Shown here: positions 30,516-36,183 of the stretch, piece after piece
Numbering within the stretch: position 1 is the stretch's first letter
Layout: the number at the start of each line of letters is the position of its first letter
The notes under the pieces: generated by a model
What the model was told of the DNA's origin: nothing
The model's input: only the letters and a program-made list of their open reading frames with translations
The model's database searches: none
From: a virus
Direction: 5' to 3' (one strand)
Virus record (IMG/VR): IMGVR_UViG_3300031800_000005
Span: 1 to 36,183 of that record
DNA: 36,183 bases
Translations under genes and position numbers: made by a program

Positions 30516-30952
30516 GGCTTTACCCCGCCGCAGTATGGATCGGCGTGCCCGTGGGCGAGCAGCCAGTGATTCAGGCTGCCCTGGTCGCTTTCAATCACGC
30601 CCAGGCGGTTGAACTTGCCCTTCCCCGCATCACGCAGGCGCAGGTTGTTGGCGCGCGACAGCCAGCCCTTGACCAGCATCGTCACCCGCTTGCCCGACAG
30701 CGCCTCCGGGCCTCGCATCTCGGGCGTATCCACGGCTGCCAGGCGTACCCGGCGGTCGATATGCAGGCCGAAGCCAGGCACCGACACGCGCACGTCAATG
30801 GTGTCGCCATCCACCACGCGGACGACCTCGATGGGGTAAGCCAGGCTCGGCATCCGGCCGCAGTAGAGCTCGCCGCCGGCTGCCACGGCCACCGCAGCCG
30901 CCAGGGCGAACAAAAGGCAAAAGGCCAGCCAGGCCATCAATTTGTCAGTCAC
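30512..30952 (-). CDS. Membrane-anchored or secreted staphylococcal-nuclease-like enzyme
   Basis: Starts with GTG 30952 in a GTGA overlap with the portal stop. A hydrophobic N-terminus (KLMAWLAFCLLFALAAAVAVA) is a signal peptide or anchor. The SNase core follows: VVDGDTIDVRVSV, RRVRLAAVDTPEMRG (Asp/Glu catalytic region), then NRLGVIESDQGSLNHWLLAHG with the second arginine. Such enzymes cut DNA and RNA with calcium. The gene sits between portal and head genes, and the export signal suggests action outside the cytoplasm, where it would not attack phage DNA during replication. Confidence 0.82.
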   Translation of the reverse strand: MTDKLMAWLAFCLLFALAAAVAVAAGGELYCGRMPSLAYPIEVVRVVDGDTIDVRVSVPGFGLHIDRRVRLAAVDTPEMRGPEALSGKRVTMLVKGWLSRANNLRLRDAGKGKFNRLGVIESDQGSLNHWLLAHGHADPYCGGVKP

Positions 30953-32322
30953 AGGGCGGGTGCCTCCGCTGCGATCAGCTCCCGCTCGTCCTCGACCTCG
31001 AGGCTGGCCATCAGCAAACCACGGCGCTTGAGCTCGGCCAGGAACGTGGCCTGCGACAGGTCGCCAGCCGCCCGGCTCTTGAGCAGGGAGTCCACGTCGC
31101 TCACGTCGCGCAGGCTGATGCCGAAGTCCTGGTGGATGTCCACCCCATCGGTCACGTCGGCCATGCCGACCCAAGCGCCCATGAGCCCCAGCGCGCTCTC
31201 GAGCGAGCTCTCGAGGCCGCGAACCATCCCGGCGAGCTCTGAGTCGAACTGCGCCTGGTCAAGTGCCCGCTCCGTCGCGGTCATGCTGCCAGTGCGTTGC
31301 CCGACCATGAGCTCCAGGCCCATGACCCTCATCCTGTCTTGTATATCTGAAATTGAGTCGCGGCCGGCTGATATCGCCCTCCCGCTGTGCTCCACATAGC
31401 TCAACGTGGCCTGGGTGTCCGGATGTTGAATAACTCGGTTCGGCCCGATCTCGAACAGATCGCCGTCGAATCCCGTGGCCAGAAGCAGGGGCACGCGCGC
31501 GTAGTGAAGGATATTTCCTTGATCGCTACTGCTCTGCCAGTGCTCGACCGCCAAATGGGCCAAGTCACGCAGGGGCGGGGTCGCCTGCATGAAGCCCGTG
31601 CGGTGCGTGTAGACAGCGACCAGTGGGATATCGCTCATGCCGGGCGTTGCGCCCTCGTCCACAAGCAGATAGTCCGTCACCTGGTCATCGTTCACGACGC
31701 GCTCGAAAACGCGGAACGAGCCCGGCTCGAGTACCCGTATGCGCTCGGCCACGGCCTCCCCGAAATCACCGTCGGCGATAACGCTGTCTTCGCGGATGCG
31801 TACCTGCACCAGGCGCTCCCGACCGCCCACAGCGGCCGTCTGCCACCCGATCACCTGGCGGCAGTCGATGTTGACCAGGTAGGGACGCACGCCGGCAGAT
31901 TGTTCGTCGGCCAGGGTCATCTCGTCGTCGGTCTTCGGGAAGTCCACCAGGATGTAGCTCACGCCGTCGCGCACAGCCGCCTCGAAGCAGTCACGGGCGA
32001 ACGTGTCCAGATCGGTGCCCTGGAGGTCAACGTCGTCCATCCAGGCCAGCAGCATCGAGTCAGTGCCCTCGCCCAGCCCCACTGGGCGGCTGAACGGCTT
32101 GCCCGCCAGTGTCCTGATCGTCCGCTTGAGGGCGTTGAACAGCACCGACCGCTCGAGTCTGATCTCATAAGCCTCGTCAGATTCAGCCGGCTCCTGCGGC
32201 AGGTAGGTGCGGCCAGCCACGCGCATGGCCTTTGTGCCGCCCCAGAGTGCGCCGACCAGGTTCCAGTCGTCAAGCAGCGAGTTGTAGGTATCGGAGGGGG
32301 TTTGGACTTTATCGGTGGGCAT
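30949..32322 (-). CDS. Portal protein, DUF4055 family
   Basis: The 457-residue product matches the DUF4055 portal pattern: WNLVGALWGGTKAMRVAGRT, YLPQEPAESDEAYEIRLERS, FNALKRTIRTLAGKPFSRPV near the start, and PPLRDLAHLAVEHWQSSSDQ in the middle. Portal dodecamers form the DNA entry channel of the capsid. The place right after the large terminase gene (TAATG overlap) is standard. Confidence 0.9.
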   Translation of the reverse strand: MPTDKVQTPSDTYNSLLDDWNLVGALWGGTKAMRVAGRTYLPQEPAESDEAYEIRLERSVLFNALKRTIRTLAGKPFSRPVGLGEGTDSMLLAWMDDVDLQGTDLDTFARDCFEAAVRDGVSYILVDFPKTDDEMTLADEQSAGVRPYLVNIDCRQVIGWQTAAVGGRERLVQVRIREDSVIADGDFGEAVAERIRVLEPGSFRVFERVVNDDQVTDYLLVDEGATPGMSDIPLVAVYTHRTGFMQATPPLRDLAHLAVEHWQSSSDQGNILHYARVPLLLATGFDGDLFEIGPNRVIQHPDTQATLSYVEHSGRAISAGRDSISDIQDRMRVMGLELMVGQRTGSMTATERALDQAQFDSELAGMVRGLESSLESALGLMGAWVGMADVTDGVDIHQDFGISLRDVSDVDSLLKSRAAGDLSQATFLAELKRRGLLMASLEVEDERELIAAEAPAL

Positions 32323-33638
32323 TAAAATAGAACCTCTTTCGTTACGGCGCGGCGGCCTGCCATTGGGAATTGCTGCATGACCAGGTAGCCGAGCGCATCG
32401 GCCTGGTGATCCAGGCCACTGGTTTTATCTGGCTGGTTGGTTTCGGGCTTGTAGACCAGGCCGTCGAGCGACTTGATGAGATGCTTGCAGCGCGGGTGTA
32501 TCTTGAGCCGCCGATGTCCCGCCGCGTCCTTCAAGAGCGCGTTCACGGTGTTGATTCGGTCAACCACAGCAGGGGCGCTGGAGGGGGCCGACACTTTCCA
32601 GCCGTGCCGACGTAGGATCGTAAAATCGGTCTGTCCCACTGGTGCACTGGTCTTGCGGGCCTTGCCCGACGGATCGGGGCAGATAATCACGTCCCGCCGG
32701 CGGGTGGTCACGCCAGTGGTGCCCTCTACCCTACCAGCGGCACGGATCCGCTCGAGCTCCTGTTCGGTCAGGCCACGGGTCGCGTACTTGGCCTCGATGT
32801 GGTCGGCCATCTCCTCGGTGTTGGAGTTTGACAGCACCACCTCGTCGAATATGTGGAGCTCGTCTGCGGCACGGCAGCCTACCACGCAGCTCATGGGGTC
32901 TACGTTGAAGTCCATTCCGATCAGCAGCGGGCCGCCCTGGTCTTCTACCTGGCTCGAGACACTGAGCTCGCGGTCAAAACCCCAGTACACCCGCCCGGCC
33001 ACTGACTCGAAGCTGGCCTCGTATTCAGCGCGGTAAGTCTTCTCGTCCATCTCGCTGCGGGCGCTGACCAGCTCCTCTGGCGGCACCCACCCACCGTCGG
33101 CGGTCGTGAACTGCCAACCCCACCAGTCGCGGTTCGCTGGGTCGGTGGCGTGGCAATAGAGATCGTAGAAATGATTGAAGCCGCCAGGGGTGCCGATGAA
33201 CATCGCCCGCCCGAGCTTGTCGGACAAGGCGGGCCTAAGCACCTCCTCCCAAGCGTCCGGCTTCATCGTGGCGAACTCATCTAGCACCAGGTTGTCCAGG
33301 CCGGCACCGCGAAGCGAGTCGAAATTGTCAGCGCCCTTCAGCCGAACCATCGCCCCGTTCGTGAGCTCGAGGGACAGCTCTGTCTGGTGTACGCCGTGGA
33401 CAATCTCAGGTGGGCACATGGTGTTCAGAGCCTTCCAGGCGATCAACTTGGCTTGTCGGTATGTCGGCGCGACGTACCAGTTCTCCGAGCCGGGGTTGCC
33501 CATCGCAGCCGCCAGCAGCTCAGTGAGCGCGAGCGTGGTCTTGCCGAACCGCCGGCCAGCGACCACGACACGGAAACGCCGCTCGGCGCGCGCGTTGAAG
33601 ATTCGACTTTGCGCCAGCGATAGCTCAACTTTCATCAT
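32322..33638 (-). CDS. terL: Terminase large subunit
   Basis: The ATPase part has Walker A VAGRRFGKTT (~26-35), the VAPTYRQAKLIAWKAL segment and Walker B NLVLDEFA (~116-123), followed by FIGTPGGFNHFYD. The RNase H-like nuclease part shows GMDFNVDPMSCVVG (first Asp) and ends in LDHQADALGYLVMQ (last Asp). The enzyme pumps and cuts genome DNA at the portal. Two start codons in a row (33638, 33635) overlap the small subunit gene. Confidence 0.94.
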   Translation of the reverse strand: MMKVELSLAQSRIFNARAERRFRVVVAGRRFGKTTLALTELLAAAMGNPGSENWYVAPTYRQAKLIAWKALNTMCPPEIVHGVHQTELSLELTNGAMVRLKGADNFDSLRGAGLDNLVLDEFATMKPDAWEEVLRPALSDKLGRAMFIGTPGGFNHFYDLYCHATDPANRDWWGWQFTTADGGWVPPEELVSARSEMDEKTYRAEYEASFESVAGRVYWGFDRELSVSSQVEDQGGPLLIGMDFNVDPMSCVVGCRAADELHIFDEVVLSNSNTEEMADHIEAKYATRGLTEQELERIRAAGRVEGTTGVTTRRRDVIICPDPSGKARKTSAPVGQTDFTILRRHGWKVSAPSSAPAVVDRINTVNALLKDAAGHRRLKIHPRCKHLIKSLDGLVYKPETNQPDKTSGLDHQADALGYLVMQQFPMAGRRAVTKEVLF

Positions 33639-34035
33639 CGTCGGGTTTCGATGCCTCGTCTGGCTCGCCCTGCGTGACGATCTGGAAGGCTATCGGCTGC
33701 GAGCCTGTCACGTTCACGTCCTGGCGGTCGTGTCGGCCCCACTTGGTTGGCGAGCGGCGCTCGAGGAACCAGGCGGCTGCCCGCCAGTCGTCCCTAGACG
33801 CGATCTGCACCCGTTTGAGGCTGTCATTGAGCGCCTCCGAGGTCGCCTGCGCTACTGCCTGCACTAACTCCCAATGCGGGCCGCTGTCTGACTCGCGTCC
33901 GAGCTTCATCCATTTGTAGTACGTTGTCTCGCTGATACCGACGGCGGCGGCTGCGTGCTCGGCGTAACAGCCTTGCCGCAACAGGGAGACAATGCCGTCG
34001 TGCACCTCTGGTGTGAGCTTTTTTGGTCGGGCCAT
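33625..34035 (-). CDS. terS: Terminase small subunit
   Basis: The N-terminus is a helix-turn-helix of the phage small-terminase type: PEVHDGIVSLLRQGCYAEHA, AAAVGISETTYYKWMKLGRE. It is followed by a helical region (WELVQAVAQATSEALNDSLK) and DDWRAAAWFLERRSPTKWGR, a motif shared by many small terminases. It recognises the packaging site and loads the large subunit. The start has AGGAAC upstream. Confidence 0.88.
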   Translation of the reverse strand: MARPKKLTPEVHDGIVSLLRQGCYAEHAAAAVGISETTYYKWMKLGRESDSGPHWELVQAVAQATSEALNDSLKRVQIASRDDWRAAAWFLERRSPTKWGRHDRQDVNVTGSQPIAFQIVTQGEPDEASKPDDDES

Positions 34036-34041
34036 GTGTTC

Positions 34042-34293
34042 CTAATCTGCGCCCCTGAGCGTGGCGCGCAAGTACGCCTGCCGGTGTTCAAGCCATCCGA
34101 TGACCTTGTTGAGGTCTTCGATCTCTGATTCGGAGGCGCTTTTGCCTGGCGCGAGCTTCAATCCAGCGCGGTAAATGTACTCGATCACGATGGCCTTGTA
34201 GCCCGGCATTGACGAGCTCACGATCATGTCCCGAGGCTCGATGCCGCCATATTGCGTGTAATGGCTGTCGTCGGGCTTCTCGTCAGTCGCCAC
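34042..34293 (-). CDS. DUF3310-like small protein, 83 aa
   Basis: Begins with GTG 34293. The pattern HYTQYGGIEPRDMIVSSSMP, YKAIVIEYIYRAGLK and EIEDLNKVIGWLEHR matches DUF3310, often annotated in phages as a nucleotide-kinase-related protein. The biochemical role of the short, single-domain form is unclear. Next gene downstream is the small terminase. Confidence 0.75.
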   Translation of the reverse strand: MATDEKPDDSHYTQYGGIEPRDMIVSSSMPGYKAIVIEYIYRAGLKLAPGKSASESEIEDLNKVIGWLEHRQAYLRATLRGAD

Positions 34294-34414
34294 AGCAGTT
34301 CTCTTGCATCATGCGGTAGAGCTCGCAGGTGACGTTCAGGCAGTACGCCTTGAGCTTGATCGGCGTGAGCGGGCCGCCGCAGGACACGCAGCACGGTGAG
34401 CGCGGGACGGCCAT
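34283..34414 (-). CDS. Small zinc-ribbon-like protein, 43 aa
   Basis: ATG 34414 shares a base with the upstream stop (TGATG). The product has CCVSCGGPLTPIKLKAYCLN and a further C, plus a CC near the end, consistent with one zinc site. A longer reading to 34537 would run antisense-like through the neighbouring gene and is not used. Function unknown. Confidence 0.6.
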   Translation of the reverse strand: MAVPRSPCCVSCGGPLTPIKLKAYCLNVTCELYRMMQENCCGD

Positions 34415-34734
34415 CAGTCTGCCTCCTCCTGTGTTCGCAGTCGCCAGGGCATCGGAGCGCCCTCGAGCTTCTGGTAAGGGCGGTGGCCCATCAGCGGGCA
34501 CTCTGTCACTTCGCAGTTTCCGATTCGCCATTGCCAACCGGGATCAGAATCAAAGCCCTGGCAGCAATAGCACATCGAAGCGATTGCCAGCTTCTTCGAG
34601 CCAGGCGTGCGTTCAGCTCGGTCGGTGGGGCTTAGTACCTGCCGCTTTTTTCCTTCCGCTCGGAGCTGTGCGAGTTTTGCCTGCGCTGCCTGAATCCCTG
34701 CGGCTCCGCGAGTTGCCTTCTTCTTTGTCGCCAC
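34414..34734 (-). CDS. Phage zinc-binding protein, CxxC...C...CPL type, 106 aa
   Basis: GTG 34734 has GGAGGTG as ribosome binding site. After a basic, helical N-terminus (ATKKKATRGAAGIQAAQAKL) comes AIASMCYCCQGFDSDPGW and IGNCEVTECPLMGHRPYQK, a cysteine pattern widespread in small phage proteins of unknown role near endonuclease and terminase genes. Likely binds one zinc. It overlaps the endonuclease gene by 122 bases in another frame, one of the longer overlaps here. Confidence 0.7.
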   Translation of the reverse strand: MATKKKATRGAAGIQAAQAKLAQLRAEGKKRQVLSPTDRAERTPGSKKLAIASMCYCCQGFDSDPGWQWRIGNCEVTECPLMGHRPYQKLEGAPMPWRLRTQEEAD

Positions 34735-35086
34735 TGCCCACCTCCATGCGGCTTAACGCCGCCATCACCTGTTCGGACACCCTGAGAGGATCAGCCTTGA
34801 GCATCGCCGCCGTGTATCGCAGCACCAGCCACCCCTGGGTGAGCGCGGCGTTGTACTTCTCGCAGTCGGCCTCGAAGCCCTTGCCTCGAGTGTGCCTGCC
34901 GCCTGACCAGGTGCCGCCCTCGGTTTCGACCGCCACGCCGCCGCAATCAGCGTTCCCGCAATGCGCCGGCCAGGCGAAGTCAAAGCGCCAGCGGCGGGTG
35001 CTGTCGAAGCGGTACTCGCGGACAGGCGCGCGCCCGTTGCCTAGCAGCTCCCACATCCCGGCGAAGGTCTCCTCGAGTGCGCTCAC
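34613..35086 (-). CDS. PD-(D/E)XK-like phage endonuclease (Vsr/DUF559-like)
   Basis: Residues ~20-100 read as a small restriction-fold nuclease: APVREYRFDSTRRWRFDFAW with the catalytic Asp, VAVETEGGTWSGGRHTRGKG with Glu, then EADCEKYNAALTQGWLVLRY. Phage enzymes of this kind may resolve DNA junctions or trim ends before packaging. The C-terminal ~45 residues are basic and disordered (SRSRRDSGSAGKTRTAPSGR). It starts at GTG 35086, just after the acetyltransferase gene. Confidence 0.8.
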   Translation of the reverse strand: MSALEETFAGMWELLGNGRAPVREYRFDSTRRWRFDFAWPAHCGNADCGGVAVETEGGTWSGGRHTRGKGFEADCEKYNAALTQGWLVLRYTAAMLKADPLRVSEQVMAALSRMEVGSGDKEEGNSRSRRDSGSAGKTRTAPSGRKKAAGTKPHRPS

Positions 35087-35093
35087 CTAGTCG

Positions 35094-35675
35094 TCATTTC
35101 CTGTTGGCCCATGCCATTTTGGGTAGCTGTACGGCGGGCTTGAACCCACGAGGAGCAGAGTCCAAGAATCCAGAGTCATCATATCGGCTATCAATCCGAA
35201 CCTCACTTGTGGGCAGCACCGCGATGCTGTGAATGCTGAACAGTTGAGGTGTAAGCCACATCTGCCACGCGTTGATTGTGCGCCCACGCCTCGCCCCGCC
35301 GGGGCATGAGCCTACGCAAGAAAATCCCATATCACGCCAAAAGACATTGGCTTCGAGATCGGCGGCGCAACGAACCCGCACTTCGTCAAGACCCACCCCC
35401 TCGATTCGGAGAAGGGCCGCGAGCAGGGCTTCGCCAAACTTACGCCGTCGAGCGTCGTACTGAATACACGCCTGCGGTATCCGCACAACGCCACCGCTGC
35501 GGTCGTACATGACATAACCAACAGGGTCTACATCCTCGCGGGCGATAAGCACCGTACCGAGGTGCAGCCGTTCGATAACGGCGGGTTGGGGCAACCCACC
35601 GACGGATTCTCGGTTTTTCCGCATTAACGACATCACATATTTTACGTCGCTTGGTTTGCCGACACCGATTTTCAT
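35094..35675 (-). CDS. Phage GNAT-family acetyltransferase
   Basis: Contains LMRKNRESVGGLPQPAVIER, VGYVMYDRSGGVVRIPQACI, YDARRRKFGEALLAALLRIE (acetyl-CoA loop with RxxxxG) and VRVRCAADLEANVFWRDMGF, a recognised phage GNAT pattern. The target is unknown; members may modify host proteins or inactivate toxins. Start is ATG 35675, in an ATGA overlap with the upstream gene. The last ~50 residues (from ~145) are an extension past the usual fold. Confidence 0.83.
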   Translation of the reverse strand: MKIGVGKPSDVKYVMSLMRKNRESVGGLPQPAVIERLHLGTVLIAREDVDPVGYVMYDRSGGVVRIPQACIQYDARRRKFGEALLAALLRIEGVGLDEVRVRCAADLEANVFWRDMGFSCVGSCPGGARRGRTINAWQMWLTPQLFSIHSIAVLPTSEVRIDSRYDDSGFLDSAPRGFKPAVQLPKMAWANRK

Positions 35676-36183
35676 GCCCCGTTCTCCTCGAAGTCGGGAA
35701 GCGCCCGGCTGGTGATCGAAACGACGGTCGCTCGCCGCTTGCCGCCTCGGCGTTTCCGCTGCCTGCCCCGCTCGCGCTCAAACACGGCCACGCGGATGCG
35801 CTCTGCGTTCCACTCGCTCTCGCCCAGTGTTTGCAAATAGGAGCAGCACCAGTCGAGCGAGAAAGGGCGGTTGCAGTCCGGGTCGATCTCACGGAACCAG
35901 GCCACTGCGTCCCTGTAGTCAACCGAACGCCCGTCCTGCCGTGAGATGTTGTGCGGGCCTCGGTCGAGGTCTGCCCGCGCCTGGTTGATGACCGCCATGA
36001 GCAGCTTGAGCTCGTTCGCGGTCGCGTGGCCGAAGCCCTTCGGCTGGCTGACGACATACACGTCAGGGAAGAAGCCAGGCGCGTGGGCACGCCGGTCGCG
36101 CTTGTTCGCGCGTAGGTGCTGCGGCAGGTCGCGGTTGATTTCGCTCAACCCCTCAATGACGTGATCGGGAGGGCGGTTGGCGT
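35672..36183 (-). CDS. Unknown phage protein, 5' end outside the window
   Basis: The frame is open to the right edge. The first conventional start inside is TTG 36148, but upstream codons (RPPDHVIEGLSEI) read like coding sequence, so the gene is probably truncated by the window. Features: a basic early region (LRANKRDRRAH), KGFGHATANELKLLMAVINQ, WFREIDPDCNRPFSLDWCCS, and a basic KR-rich stretch (RERGRQRKRRGGKRR). Possibly DNA-associated; no family recognised. Confidence 0.6.
   Translation of the reverse strand, partial: ANRPPDHVIEGLSEINRDLPQHLRANKRDRRAHAPGFFPDVYVVSQPKGFGHATANELKLLMAVINQARADLDRGPHNISRQDGRSVDYRDAVAWFREIDPDCNRPFSLDWCCSYLQTLGESEWNAERIRVAVFERERGRQRKRRGGKRRATVVSITSRALPDFEENGA

Overview
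The window is a GC-rich, gene-dense piece of a tailed double-stranded DNA phage or prophage of the long-tailed, lambda-like (siphovirus) plan. The evidence is a complete morphogenesis module on the minus strand in classic order: small and large terminase, DUF4055 portal, MuF-type head protein, scaffold, major capsid, adaptor, head closure, HK97-gp10-like neck protein, tail terminator, tail tube, gpG/gpGT chaperone pair with a -1 slippery site, tape measure, minor tail proteins, NlpC/P60 and a J-like tip protein. No integrase, repressor, replication gene, tRNA or attachment site is visible. Both edges cut through genes, so the window is part of a larger genome. The host cannot be named. Sec-type signal peptides and a Rz/Rz1-like pair point to a Gram-negative host, and the Cys/Asp-rich modules resemble secreted proteins common in deltaproteobacterial or myxobacterial lineages (weak inference).

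Layout. Bases 1-2421 (plus strand) hold eight tightly packed early-type genes: several tiny ORFs joined by ATGA overlaps, a RecT-like protein lacking the family's N-terminal half, a ribbon-helix-helix protein and an excisionase-like HTH protein. They end at an intrinsic terminator (2483-2514), where they converge on the minus-strand late operon. Bases 2519-5084 (minus strand) hold a metallophosphoesterase and a lysis cassette: transglycosylase, holin, a small lipoprotein, and overlapping inner- and outer-membrane spanin candidates. Bases 5099-11574 hold four consecutive genes whose products all start with Sec-type signal peptides. The largest is a 1332-residue collagen-like protein with a 240-bp-periodic Asp/Cys module. 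Bases 11571-26940 hold the tail, connector and capsid genes. Bases 27025-34035 hold scaffold, MuF, nuclease, portal and terminase genes. Bases 34042-36183 hold small accessory genes: DUF3310, Zn-ribbon proteins, an endonuclease and a GNAT acetyltransferase.

The minus strand reads as one long late operon, with most junctions being 1-14 nt overlaps that imply translational coupling. The most unusual parts are (i) the signal-peptide-bearing collagen/C1q-like fibre cassette, two of whose genes start with TTG in TTGA overlaps; (ii) a MuF head protein fused to an HExxH metallopeptidase-like C-terminal domain; (iii) carbohydrate-binding-like inserts in two tail proteins; and (iv) the N-terminally truncated RecT. 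All functional calls come from reading motifs and family patterns by eye; no database search was run.
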